NCBI GenBank assembly: GCA_905214675.1
Contig: CAJMMS010000002.1
Coordinates: forward strand, 22,754 to 86,753
Origin: an uncultured bacterium
Lineage (GTDB): Bacteria; Bacillota; Clostridia; Lachnospirales; Lachnospiraceae
Length of the DNA: 64,000 nucleotides
Direction: 5' to 3'
The first letter of the stretch is position 1, and each line of letters starts with the position of its first letter. The notes under the pieces were generated by a model. That model saw nothing but the letters and a program-made list of their open reading frames with translations, ran no database searches and was not told where the DNA came from. The position numbers and the translations under genes are program-made. Shown one piece after another: positions 52,187-61,656 of this stretch.

Positions 52187-52199
52187 AACGGGGGGAATT

Positions 52200-54287
52200 A
52201 TGGCAAAGTTTAATCTGGATTATTACAGTGGGGAGAATTTTTACTCCGATGGAGATATTGAAAAAGAAATCCTGAAGATTGTCAGGACACAGGGAAGCTA
52301 TGAAAATATGGATCAGGTTCCGTTTCCGGTTCTCTATCATCTTTCCAGAGTCCGGGAAAATATTCTGAACTGGTATCCGTTCCGGAAAGATGCCGCCTGT
52401 CTGGAGATCGGTTCCGGCTGCGGCGCGATCAGCGGTCTGCTCTGTGAACGGATGAAAAAGGTCGTATCGGTAGAACTCTCCAAACAGAGAGCAGATATCA
52501 ATATGGCAAGGCATGAGCGCCTGGACAATCTGGAAATATGGGTAGGTAATCTTAACGATATGGTTTTCGGTGAGACTTTTGACTATATCGTGTTAAATGG
52601 TGTGTTTGAATATGCACCGGGTTTTACGGAAGGAGATCAGCCGTGTGAAGCATTTCTGAACAACATACGGCGGCTTCTGAAGCCGGATGGGATTCTTCTG
52701 ATCGCGATCGAGAATCGTTTCGGCCTGAAATATTTTGCAGGAGCACCGGAGGATCATACGGATGGATATTTTGACGGCATTGCCGGATATCCACAGAATC
52801 ATTCGGTGCGCACGTTTTCCAAAGGGGAGTGGGAGCGCCTGATGGAGAACTGCGGATTTGTGAACCATCGTTTTTATTATCCATATCCGGATTATAAGTT
52901 CCCACGTGAGATTTTTACGGAGGAATCTTTAAAGGAACAGAAGTATGGACTTCCAGCCTGGAATTTTACCAGATACCGTATGGCACTGTTTCGGGAAGAG
53001 ACGGTGGCAGATACCATACAGCAGGATGGCAGGATGGATTATTTTGCTAATTCTTTTCTGATCGAGATGAGCCGGCAGCCATTGGATGAGAAAAAGAAAG
53101 TACTCTATGCCAAGATGAGTACCGACCGTGACCGTCATTTTTCTATTGCGACTACGATCGAGGAGAAAGATGGCAGAAAAATGGTTGTCAAACGTGCGAT
53201 GACCGCGGAGGCAGAACGCCATCTGAAGAATATGATAAAACAGCCGGAAAAGCATGGCGGTTTTTGTGCAATGGCAGGCAGGGAGGTACCAGGCGGTATT
53301 GCCTATCCGTTTCTGGAGGAGGAAAGTCTTGCACAGCAGGCAAAGCGTGCCGTCTATGTACATGATATTGAGAAGATCAAAACACTGGTTCATCAGGTCT
53401 ATCAGATGTGTCAGAAAGAAACAGATCAGGTGATACGGCGTCAGATCAGGAGTCAGGAAATGTCCGGAAGAGAGCGAACAGAGTTTACACAGGTTTTTGG
53501 AACGGCAAAGATGCCGGAAAATCTGCAATGTATCGCACCGGCAAACATTGATCTGATCCTCGACAATATTTTTGAGAAGGACGGAAAGTACTGTGTGATC
53601 GACTGTGAATGGAGCTTTGATTTTCCGGTTCCGGTAAGTTTTATACTATGGCGTACCATAAATGAACTGTACAGCAGTTATCCGCAGTTTGAGCAGGAGT
53701 ATCCGGCTGCAGAATTTCTAAAAGAATATGGCATTACGGGAGAAATGGCAGATACCTTCCGCAGATGGGGAACGTATTTTGCGGAGCATTATGTCGGTGC
53801 AAACCGGCTGATGAATTACAGCATTCCGGAGATTGGCATCTCTTTGGAGGAGTTCCGGCAGCGGTATCGTGAAAAGGACTGTCTGACCAGTCAGCTTTTT
53901 GTAGATACGGGAAATGGATTCCGGGAAGAGGAAAAGCTGCAGGCGGAAACAATCCTCGAAGAAGGAAGATTTTCAGTTACGTTTGACCTGAAGGATTTTA
54001 AAAATTACAGGGCACTGCGCTTTGATCCTCTGGAAGGAAAGCCATGTATCTGCCAGATCGATCCGCAGGGCACCAGTGCAAAATTAAAAGCAGCCAATGC
54101 AGCCAGAAAAGTGGAAAAGGGAGATCTGTTCCTGACTGTCGATCCGGTTTATCAGATAAATATAAAAGAGCAGCAGGAAACTTTGAAAATCAGCGGTACG
54201 ATCGCGGTTCTTTCCATGGAAGAAGCGCTGGAGCGGGCAAACGGACTGCTGGCAAGAAAGAGCAGTCTTGCATTTTGGAGGAAATAA
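52200..54287 (+). CDS. SAM-dependent methyltransferase with kinase-like C-terminal half (WbdD-like candidate)
   Basis: A 695-residue protein. Residues about 55-200 form a class I methyltransferase: LEIGSGCGAISGLL (motif I), VSVELSKQ and YIVLNGVFEY. Residues about 300-520 look like a protein-kinase/APH fold: a VVKRAMTAEAERH strand with the lysine, then NIDLILDNIF and VIDCEWSF, which give the D-x4-N and second Asp of the catalytic and metal loops. The domain order and size match WbdD, which caps O-antigen chains with methyl-phosphate for recognition by the Wzt tail. It sits directly after such a Wzt and before a large glycosyltransferase, ending one base before it. Kinase activity is inferred from these motifs only. 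Confidence 0.78.
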   Translation: MAKFNLDYYSGENFYSDGDIEKEILKIVRTQGSYENMDQVPFPVLYHLSRVRENILNWYPFRKDAACLEIGSGCGAISGLLCERMKKVVSVELSKQRADINMARHERLDNLEIWVGNLNDMVFGETFDYIVLNGVFEYAPGFTEGDQPCEAFLNNIRRLLKPDGILLIAIENRFGLKYFAGAPEDHTDGYFDGIAGYPQNHSVRTFSKGEWERLMENCGFVNHRFYYPYPDYKFPREIFTEESLKEQKYGLPAWNFTRYRMALFREETVADTIQQDGRMDYFANSFLIEMSRQPLDEKKKVLYAKMSTDRDRHFSIATTIEEKDGRKMVVKRAMTAEAERHLKNMIKQPEKHGGFCAMAGREVPGGIAYPFLEEESLAQQAKRAVYVHDIEKIKTLVHQVYQMCQKETDQVIRRQIRSQEMSGRERTEFTQVFGTAKMPENLQCIAPANIDLILDNIFEKDGKYCVIDCEWSFDFPVPVSFILWRTINELYSSYPQFEQEYPAAEFLKEYGITGEMADTFRRWGTYFAEHYVGANRLMNYSIPEIGISLEEFRQRYREKDCLTSQLFVDTGNGFREEEKLQAETILEEGRFSVTFDLKDFKNYRALRFDPLEGKPCICQIDPQGTSAKLKAANAARKVEKGDLFLTVDPVYQINIKEQQETLKISGTIAVLSMEEALERANGLLARKSSLAFWRK

Positions 54288-56981
54288 ATGAAAAAAAGGA
54301 CAGAAGCAGTAGATATCATTATTCCTGTGTACAATGGATATGACGATCTTCAGCTTTGCATTCCGAGTGTATTAAAGCATACGGATCTGACAAAGCACAG
54401 AGTGATCCTGATCAATGACTGCAGTCCGGATGAGCGCATTGCTCCTTATCTGGATGACCTTTCACAGGAACATATTCTGGTACTGCACAATGAAAAAAAT
54501 ATGGGCTTTTCTGCCAATGTGAACAAAGGAATGGCGCAGAGCACAGACCGGGATGTGCTTCTGCTCAATTCGGATACGATCGTTACGGCAGGATGGCTGG
54601 ATAAGATCATAGCCTGCGCATACCGGGAAGAGAGCATCGCAACGGTGACACCATTATCCAACAGTGCCACGTTATGTTCGGTACCGGTGATGTGTCAGGA
54701 CAATCCTGTGCCGGAAAATGTGACAGTAGATGAATATGCAGGACTGATCGAGCGGTGCAGCCTGAAGCGTTATCCGACCATTACCGTTGCAGTGGGATTC
54801 TGTATGTATATCAAGCGATGTGTGATCGATGACATTGGTGTCTTTGATGCTGAAACTTTTGGCAGAGGTTACGGGGAAGAGAATGATTTCTGTAACCGTG
54901 CGCAGCAGGCTGGTTATCACCATGTCATGTGTGATGATACGTTTGTTTACCATAAAGGAACGGCATCGTTTGATACGGAAGTAAAAAGAAAACTTCTGGA
55001 AGAACATGATGCGATCCTCAATGAGCGTTATGCTTTTCAGATGGAGCAGAATCATCTGTACTGCATGGAAAATCCGGATCAGGAGATCCGTGACAATATC
55101 AATATGTATACAAAACTGCACAATGGAAAGCAGAATATCCTCTATCTTCTTCATCTGGATTTTCAGGAGGGAGCGTTTAACAACATTGGCGGTACACAGA
55201 TCCATGTGAAAGAACTGACGATGGCTCTGCGTGATGAATACAATGTGTTTGTAGCGGCGCGCGATGAAGAATATCTGCGTCTGACGATCTATACCGATCA
55301 GGATGAGATCTCATTGAAATTTGAGATCGGGGAAGCACCGAAGTTCCCGGTATTTCATGATGAAAATCTGCGCCGGATCTATGAACAGATCCTTCTTGCT
55401 TTTGATATTGATATGGTGCATATCCAGCACTCGCAGGATCTGACACTTGATCTGTATTTTGTGGCAGAACATTTTGGCATTCCGGTGATCGCAACAATCC
55501 ATGATTTTTATTATGCGTGTCCTAGCATTATTCTGTTAGACCAGAACAATCAGTTCTGCCAGCCGCAGGATGAACTGCTTCCAGGTGAGCAGTGCCAGCA
55601 GCGATGCAGGGAGTGTCTCCGTCAGAAAAAAGACATCGCACCGCAGGTGGATTATCTGAAAATCTGGAGAAGAGAAAATAAAAAAGCACTTTCTCTTTGC
55701 CGGAAGCTGATCTTTCCATCGGCAAGCGCCAGAGATATTATGTTACAGTATTTTCCAGAACTGAAAGACCAGTGTATGGTCATCGAACATGGTGAAGATA
55801 AGCTGGAGCGGGATATCATCCATGTGCCCTCTCCGGAAAAATTCCAGAAAAATGCAGGGCTTCATGTGCGCCTTGACCGCGTGCCGGGGGCAGATCAGGG
55901 ACTGAACGATGTCAAAGGCTGGGCTTATCTGGAAGGTGTGCCAAACGAGGAGACGAAGATTTATATTGAGTTTACCGACAGCAAAGGACGCAAAGACTGT
56001 TTCCTGGCAAATAAAGTGCCGCGTCCGGATATTGTGGATGCTTTTGGGGCACCGGAAGCACTGATGTGCGGTATGGATCTTCGTATCAGCACCAGAAAGC
56101 TTGCAGACGGTCCGGTAAAGATTAAGATTTTTGTAAAACACAATGGCATTTTTTATACGGATGGACAGACCGTAAAAGGTGAATATTGCCATAGGTTTGG
56201 CAAGCGGGGGCGCCTGAATGTGGCATTTCTTGGAGGAATGGTTCCGCAGAAGGGCAGTCTTATGGCAAGGGAACTGATCCCGATGGACAAAGGCGGGATC
56301 AACTGGTTTGTGTTTGGTGCCATCGGTGACAAAAAGATACTGGAGATTTCACAGGAAAACTGTTTCTTTAGTTCCACATACAAAAAAGAAGAACTTCCGC
56401 AGCTTCTGGAGGACAATGAGATTGATGTTGTGTGTATTCTGCCGATCTGGCCGGAGACATTCAGTTATACTGTGTCAGAAGCATGGTTAAATGGCATTCC
56501 GATCGTGGCAACCGATATCGGAGCAGTAGGAGAGCGTATCCGCAGAACAGGCGGCGGATGGCTGGTAGCGCCGGATGCACAGCCGGATGAGATCATACAG
56601 CTTCTGCATCATATCATGGATCATCCGGAAGAGTATCAGGAGAAAAAAGAGATCGTAGAGAGTCTGGATATGAAATCAGTGGAGCAGATGTGCGAAGAGT
56701 ATCGCAGGTTTTACCGGGAAATGCTGGAGTTTACCGAAAAAGAGCTTCCGCAGGAAAAGACAGACCGTGATTTCATTTTCCAGGGACTGGCACTTGGAGA
56801 TCCGTCCGTCAGCGGCAGTGGTGCAGTGGCCTCCATGAACCGCCTGAAAAAGGAAAATGCCGCCCTGAAGGCTTCGATTGAAGTGATGAAAGGAACAATT
56901 TCTTATAAAATAGCAAGAAAAATTTCAGATGTGAAAATACCGTTTAAAGAACAGATGAAGCGCTTGATTCACCGGAAATAA
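54288..56981 (+). CDS. Bifunctional glycosyltransferase (GT2 + GT4 domains)
   Basis: An 897-residue cytoplasmic enzyme. Residues 1-260 are a rhamnosyltransferase-like GT2 domain (DIIIPVYNGYDDLQLCI, LLNSDTIVTAGWLD, GYGEENDFCNRAQQAG). Residues about 285-820 are a GT-B domain with TIHDFYYACPS and the GT4 donor site ILPIWPETFSYTVSEAWLNGIPIVATDIGAVGE. A coiled coil lies near 840-870. It could add two different sugars in turn. It is tightly coupled to the methyltransferase. Confidence 0.9.
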   Translation: MKKRTEAVDIIIPVYNGYDDLQLCIPSVLKHTDLTKHRVILINDCSPDERIAPYLDDLSQEHILVLHNEKNMGFSANVNKGMAQSTDRDVLLLNSDTIVTAGWLDKIIACAYREESIATVTPLSNSATLCSVPVMCQDNPVPENVTVDEYAGLIERCSLKRYPTITVAVGFCMYIKRCVIDDIGVFDAETFGRGYGEENDFCNRAQQAGYHHVMCDDTFVYHKGTASFDTEVKRKLLEEHDAILNERYAFQMEQNHLYCMENPDQEIRDNINMYTKLHNGKQNILYLLHLDFQEGAFNNIGGTQIHVKELTMALRDEYNVFVAARDEEYLRLTIYTDQDEISLKFEIGEAPKFPVFHDENLRRIYEQILLAFDIDMVHIQHSQDLTLDLYFVAEHFGIPVIATIHDFYYACPSIILLDQNNQFCQPQDELLPGEQCQQRCRECLRQKKDIAPQVDYLKIWRRENKKALSLCRKLIFPSASARDIMLQYFPELKDQCMVIEHGEDKLERDIIHVPSPEKFQKNAGLHVRLDRVPGADQGLNDVKGWAYLEGVPNEETKIYIEFTDSKGRKDCFLANKVPRPDIVDAFGAPEALMCGMDLRISTRKLADGPVKIKIFVKHNGIFYTDGQTVKGEYCHRFGKRGRLNVAFLGGMVPQKGSLMARELIPMDKGGINWFVFGAIGDKKILEISQENCFFSSTYKKEELPQLLEDNEIDVVCILPIWPETFSYTVSEAWLNGIPIVATDIGAVGERIRRTGGGWLVAPDAQPDEIIQLLHHIMDHPEEYQEKKEIVESLDMKSVEQMCEEYRRFYREMLEFTEKELPQEKTDRDFIFQGLALGDPSVSGSGAVASMNRLKKENAALKASIEVMKGTISYKIARKISDVKIPFKEQMKRLIHRK

Positions 56982-57066
56982 AAGTTATTGTTGAGACCGT
57001 TTTGTATTTTTCCTTTTCCTGTAAAATAAGATAAATAAATCAGGATTGTAAAGGAGTAAAGTAGAA

Positions 57067-57537
57067 ATGAAGATTCGCAAGGCAGAGAAAAAGGACATTC
57101 CAAGAATTCTTGTACTGTTGGGGCAGGTATTACAGATACATTCAGAGATCCGTCCAGATATTTTTATACCAGGCACTACGAAATACACCTCCTGCGAGTT
57201 GACGGAGCTATTGGAGAAGGAGGACCATCCCATCTACGTTGCCGCAGACGAGGACGATCTGTGCATGGGCTATGTATTCTGTCAACTTAAGGAGCAGCCA
57301 TTTTCCACTAATATGGTGCCCTTTAAAACATTGTTTATCGATGACCTTTGCGTTGATGAGCAGACACGGGGGCAGCATATAGGGGAAAGACTGTTTGAAT
57401 ATGTGAAACAACGGGCAAAAGAACTGGGCTGCTATGAAGTAACCCTGAACGTCTGGGCAGGCAACACTTCGGCAGAGCACTTTTATGAAAAAATGGGAAT
57501 GAAAACAAAAGAACGGCAGATGGAATATATCCTGTGA
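57067..57537 (+). CDS. GNAT family N-acetyltransferase
   Basis: A 156-residue enzyme with the GNAT core: IRKAEKKDIPRILVLL start, LFIDDLCVDEQTRGQHIGERLFEYV with the acetyl-CoA R-G-Q-x-I-G loop, and YEVTLNVWAGNTSAEHFYEKMGM. An AAAGGAG site precedes the ATG. It is separated by 85 bp from the glycosyltransferase and ends at a strong terminator. Its base usage (CTGTTG, CGGGGG) differs a little from the polysaccharide genes. It could acetylate an amino sugar made by the WecE-type enzyme nearby, but a general role is just as likely. Confidence 0.85.
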   Translation: MKIRKAEKKDIPRILVLLGQVLQIHSEIRPDIFIPGTTKYTSCELTELLEKEDHPIYVAADEDDLCMGYVFCQLKEQPFSTNMVPFKTLFIDDLCVDEQTRGQHIGERLFEYVKQRAKELGCYEVTLNVWAGNTSAEHFYEKMGMKTKERQMEYIL

Positions 57538-57544
57538 GCGAATG

Positions 57545-57597
57545 CCACCGGAGAAGTAGTTTACACATAATGCGGCTATTTCTCCTGGTGGTTTTTA
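57545..57597. terminator. Bidirectional terminator between GNAT and second yfhO
   Basis: CCACCGGAGAA-GTAG with CTA-TTTCTCCTGGTGG around a 16-nt loop, followed by TTTTTAAAT. It overlaps the last codon of the minus-strand gene. Confidence 0.85.
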
Positions 57598-60306
57598 AAT
57601 CCTTTTCCGCTTCCCAACAATCAATACGAAGCATACGATCCAGATAAAGGCGCAGAACAGGCTGACATACATGCCGGTTCGCATATAAGGAGCATGGTAA
57701 GTGAAAGAAAAACGGTGCTCCCCGGAGCCGATCGGAATGCTGACAAATCCGGCATCTGTTCGCAGGATTTCAGTTTCGATGCCATCCACAGAAGCAGTCC
57801 AGCCTTTCTCATAAGGGATCGGCAGGAAAAGGAAACCGGCATTTTCTGCATTTACGGTTCCAGAGAGCTGGCTGTCGTTTGCGGTGTCTGCAAGAGATAT
57901 CTGTGCACCGTTATAAGAAGAAACATTTTCTTTTGAACCGTACAGCTTCAGATTGGTGATGCTGCCGGTAAAAGCGCCGCCGTAGCGTGATAAGACAATC
58001 GAGTCAGCAGTGATCGGAACGGCGATCTGCACATGCTTTTTCTTTTTTGCAGAAGTGCGGAAATGGTATTCCAGAGGCTGGTTTGGATTTACCGTAATAT
58101 CGCTGACAGTCGGTGTTTTGATATCAAATTCCAGGTAAACGCGCTGATAGCCATCCAGCGTGGCGCGGTCAAGTGGAATAGTGACAGAGTCCCCGCCGTC
58201 GGCAGTCATATCAGCAAGATCGGAAGGGATTTCTTCCAGGGCGTAGGAACGTTTCAGTTTCTGCGCCGTTTTTAATTTGCTTCCGGTCATTTCTTTTGCA
58301 AGTGAGGAAGTGTCTGTCTTTTCGTCATCGGTCTGCAGCAGGATATTTTCCAGCAGAAGCCGCTCCAGATCCAGAGAAGAAGTGTCCTGCAATACGGAAG
58401 CATCCCCGGCACTGGTATAAAAACGTGCAAAAGAGGTCACATACGTATTCTGATAAACATAGATGCTGCCGCATTGTTTCAGAAGTGTAAAACCAGGAAG
58501 TGTCAGGTCTGCATTTTTGGAAAGCACGTATTTGATTCCAAACAGTGAACTGTAACCAGTATAATAGCCAATTTGCCGCCAGGTATATTCGTGTTCTGCC
58601 ATGATCGGCATATTTGGTGTGACTAGATCGATAAATTCCTGGATGTACCGGTTTGGTGTGGAGTTGTATGTGCTGATGCCACGGTAGTACTGTGCCAGTC
58701 CATCCATACAGTAGCTTCCACTGTGATAGTCTTTTTCCACGCGGTACAGGGAAGTGTCTGTTGTTTTCAGATCCTCCAGTGCGGAAGCTACATCCGGATC
58801 ATAGAGGCCGCCCCAGTAAGAAGCATCGCTGACAGAAAGCGTATCCCGGTCGTTGTAGCAGGCATAACCTTCCAGGATCACACTGGATGCACACAGAAGG
58901 AGCAGACAGGATACCATCATCCGGCGTGATTTCTTTCCGTGTTTTTTATATCCGGTGAACAGGACGGCTGCCATGGCAAGAGCCAGAAGCAGCATCCAGA
59001 TGGCATTTCGCTTCAGGAGAACTTCGGTTGTTTCACGCAGCGCCAGAAGATGGGCGGAAAGGATCAGGCATACCGAAAGAACCAGAGCGGTTTTACTGCA
59101 GAGACGTTTTAGCCAGATCTGATCAAGCGAAAAGGCACACATCAGCGCCACAAGCGGCATAAACAGAAAAGAATGTCTGGAAAACGGATAGGCAAAGGCA
59201 TTAAAAACAGAAGCACCTGCCCTGGTAAATAAAGAGATCAGGGCAAACAGGACGAATAAATACTGTACCACTTTCTTTTTTCTGGCGGCAGACTGGCGGT
59301 GGATCGTAAACAGATACGAAAAGCCGAGCAGTACCGCAAGGGAGGTAAAGAACAGCACCGGAGCTTCATAAAAGTTCGAATAGCCGTTGTAATCGCGGAT
59401 ACCCTGAAACGTGGTAGAAAAGATACGCAGAAATGCGGTCTTATAAAAGTCCAGGCTGTACGGGGACAGGTATCCGGCAAATCGCTGCAAAAAGGATACG
59501 TTCGAATCCAGACGGCTCGATATGGTGAGCAGGTAGTATGCCATTGGCAGAAAAACAATCATGCCGACCCCGATGCCAAGCAAAAGAGAAGCACAGTGAA
59601 AGAAAAACTGGCGTATGCGGCTCTTTTTGCTGCCGTCCTCCATGATCAGACGTCCGGTCAGATAGACACCGGAGAGCAGCAGGGACATATAGGACATATA
59701 GACGCTGCTGCACACCATCACAGCTACCAGCAGCGGCAGGGAAAGGCTGAAATGTTTTCTGCGGATCGCCCGCTCCAGCAGGCACAGCATCAGAGGCAGA
59801 AATACCACAAAAGCACCGAACTGATAATGCTGTCCCCAGACCATCATATAACCACACAGTCCATATATATAGGAAGCGATTACTTTGGAAGCTTCCGAAA
59901 AAGAGAAGCAGTCAAGGAACAGATAGCAGAAAGTGCCTGCCAGGAAGATCTCAAAAAGGATCAGATAAACCAGGAGGCCGGCAAGGTGTCCCGTTCCAAG
60001 GATCATTCCGCCAAGATAGATCAGCATCAGGAACGGATTGAACAGGTTCAGGGAGAGCATGCTGGTACCAAAGCCATTGTAGGAATCCCACATGGACAGG
60101 CTGCCGTTTCGAAGATGATTTACGATCGTAGCATACTGCATCAGATACTGCTGTCTGGTGTCAGAACCGGCATCGGAAAACACAGCGAGCTGATCGCCAA
60201 AAAGAAACGGGAAAAAAATAATCAGACAGCTAAGGGCTGTCAGTCCCCAGAGCGCCAGAAGAGAGCGCGTCTGTTTTTTTACAGTCAGATTTTTCATTGT
60301 ATTCAT
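57595..60306 (-). CDS. YfhO family membrane glycosyltransferase-like protein (copy 2)
   Basis: A 903-residue protein. About 13 hydrophobic helices precede an extracytoplasmic region with YRVEKDYHSGSYCMDGLAQYYRGISTYNS and GWTASVDGIETEILRTDAGFVSIPI, and a last helix ends in a basic GKRKRI tail. The architecture is the same as the protein at 36305, but identity by eye is low. Unlike that copy it has no GT2 or flippase beside it. Start MNTMKNL at 60306 has GGAG 6 nt upstream. It is oriented against the polysaccharide genes and may add a side sugar to their product. Confidence 0.83.
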   Translation of the reverse strand: MNTMKNLTVKKQTRSLLALWGLTALSCLIIFFPFLFGDQLAVFSDAGSDTRQQYLMQYATIVNHLRNGSLSMWDSYNGFGTSMLSLNLFNPFLMLIYLGGMILGTGHLAGLLVYLILFEIFLAGTFCYLFLDCFSFSEASKVIASYIYGLCGYMMVWGQHYQFGAFVVFLPLMLCLLERAIRRKHFSLSLPLLVAVMVCSSVYMSYMSLLLSGVYLTGRLIMEDGSKKSRIRQFFFHCASLLLGIGVGMIVFLPMAYYLLTISSRLDSNVSFLQRFAGYLSPYSLDFYKTAFLRIFSTTFQGIRDYNGYSNFYEAPVLFFTSLAVLLGFSYLFTIHRQSAARKKKVVQYLFVLFALISLFTRAGASVFNAFAYPFSRHSFLFMPLVALMCAFSLDQIWLKRLCSKTALVLSVCLILSAHLLALRETTEVLLKRNAIWMLLLALAMAAVLFTGYKKHGKKSRRMMVSCLLLLCASSVILEGYACYNDRDTLSVSDASYWGGLYDPDVASALEDLKTTDTSLYRVEKDYHSGSYCMDGLAQYYRGISTYNSTPNRYIQEFIDLVTPNMPIMAEHEYTWRQIGYYTGYSSLFGIKYVLSKNADLTLPGFTLLKQCGSIYVYQNTYVTSFARFYTSAGDASVLQDTSSLDLERLLLENILLQTDDEKTDTSSLAKEMTGSKLKTAQKLKRSYALEEIPSDLADMTADGGDSVTIPLDRATLDGYQRVYLEFDIKTPTVSDITVNPNQPLEYHFRTSAKKKKHVQIAVPITADSIVLSRYGGAFTGSITNLKLYGSKENVSSYNGAQISLADTANDSQLSGTVNAENAGFLFLPIPYEKGWTASVDGIETEILRTDAGFVSIPIGSGEHRFSFTYHAPYMRTGMYVSLFCAFIWIVCFVLIVGKRKRI

Positions 60307-60406
60307 AAAAAACTCCATTCTCTTCAAGGTTCAAGTCCGGGATGTGCCAGACTTTTTTCTTCATCATACCACAGATCAGGAGAGGTCTGCAATCAAAAAC
60401 CGGTAC

Positions 60407-60436
60407 TTGACAGAAAAGCTTCCTCTATACTATAGT
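60407..60436 (+). promoter_or_regulatory. Promoter of the aminotransferase gene
   Basis: TTGACA at 60407-60412 and TATAGT at 60431-60436, 18 bp apart. A TATACT with 13-bp spacing is also present but less suitable. Confidence 0.7.
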
Positions 60437-60501
60437 GTACAGAGACAGAAAAGGTGCAGATACCATGGAAAAGAGAAGAAATGATGGTACAGGAGGAAAA
60501 G

Positions 60502-61632
60502 ATGATAAATTTTAATATACCCCCATTCACGGGGAAAGAAATAGAATATATGAAACAGGCAGTTGATGCAGGGAAGATCAGCGGAGACGGCATGTTTACC
60601 AAAAAGTGTGCAGGATGGATGAAAGAGCGTTTTGGTGTAAAACAGGCGCTTCTGACGACTTCCTGCACACATGCGCTGGAAATGGCAGCACGCCTGACAG
60701 AAATCCAGCCGGGGGATGAAGTGATCCTTCCGTCTTATACATTCTGCTCTACCGCAGATGCTTTCGTACAGATGGGAGTAAAGCTGGTCTTTGTTGATAT
60801 ACGTCCGGATACAATGAATCTGGATGAGTGCCTGATCGAAGATGCGATCACGGAAAAGACAAAGGTGATCGTACCGGTACACTATGCAGGTGTAGCCTGT
60901 GCGATGGATGAGATCATGGACATTGCCGCAAGACATCATCTTCAGGTGGTGGAAGATGCCGCACAGGGTGTGGATGCTTATTATAAAGGAAGAGCCCTTG
61001 GCACGATCGGGGATTACGGCTGCTACAGTTTCCATGAGACGAAGAATTTTTCCATGGGGGAAGGCGGTGCGATCGTCTTTAATAAACAAGATAAGATCGA
61101 GGCAGCGGAGATCCTGCGCGAGAAAGGAACCAACCGCAGCAAATTTTTCCGTGGGCAGATCGATAAATATACCTGGGTAGACTATGGATCTTCTTATCTT
61201 CCAAGTGACCTCAATGCAGCATACCTCTGGGCACAGCTTGAGATGGCAGATGAGATCACAAAAGATCGCATGGAAACGTTTGATTTTTATCAGGAGAGTT
61301 TAAAAGAACTGGCTGAGGAAGGTTATCTGGAGCAGCCATATATCCCGGATTATGCAAAACACAATGCACATATGTATTACATAAAAGTAAAAGATGAGCC
61401 GACAAGAGCAGCACTGATCGATTATCTGAAAGAAAGAGAGATCCGCACGGTCTTTCATTATGTACCGCTTCATTCTGCACCGGCAGGACAGAAGTTTGGA
61501 CGTTTTCATGGAGAGGACCGTTATACGACAAAAGAGAGTGAGCGTCTTTTGCGTCTGCCGATGTACTACGGACTGAAGCAGCAGGACAGAGAAAAAGTAG
61601 CAGAAGCAGTCCGTGGATTTTTTAAAGCGTAG
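60502..61632 (+). CDS. dTDP-4-amino-4,6-dideoxygalactose transaminase (WecE/RffA-like, DegT family)
   Basis: A 376-residue PLP enzyme, the usual length of WecE. It has NIPPFTGKEIEYMKQAV, SCTHALEMAA, LPSYTFCSTADAFV, VVEDAAQGV and SFHETKNFSMGEGGA with the PLP lysine at 181. It would convert the RfbB product dTDP-4-keto-6-deoxyglucose to dTDP-4-amino-4,6-dideoxygalactose. The ATG at 60502 follows AGGAGG by 5 nt; a longer frame upstream is not supported. Its own promoter lies upstream and the glycosyltransferase follows after 24 bp. Confidence 0.88.
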   Translation: MINFNIPPFTGKEIEYMKQAVDAGKISGDGMFTKKCAGWMKERFGVKQALLTTSCTHALEMAARLTEIQPGDEVILPSYTFCSTADAFVQMGVKLVFVDIRPDTMNLDECLIEDAITEKTKVIVPVHYAGVACAMDEIMDIAARHHLQVVEDAAQGVDAYYKGRALGTIGDYGCYSFHETKNFSMGEGGAIVFNKQDKIEAAEILREKGTNRSKFFRGQIDKYTWVDYGSSYLPSDLNAAYLWAQLEMADEITKDRMETFDFYQESLKELAEEGYLEQPYIPDYAKHNAHMYYIKVKDEPTRAALIDYLKEREIRTVFHYVPLHSAPAGQKFGRFHGEDRYTTKESERLLRLPMYYGLKQQDREKVAEAVRGFFKA

Positions 61633-61656
61633 AAGGGTGGAAAGGTAAGAGAGAGT

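Noticed and set aside
59299..60435. A 378-codon plus-strand frame opposite the second yfhO
   Set aside because: Rich in Gln, His and Lys with no motif, without a ribosome site, and fully covered by the YfhO coding sequence.
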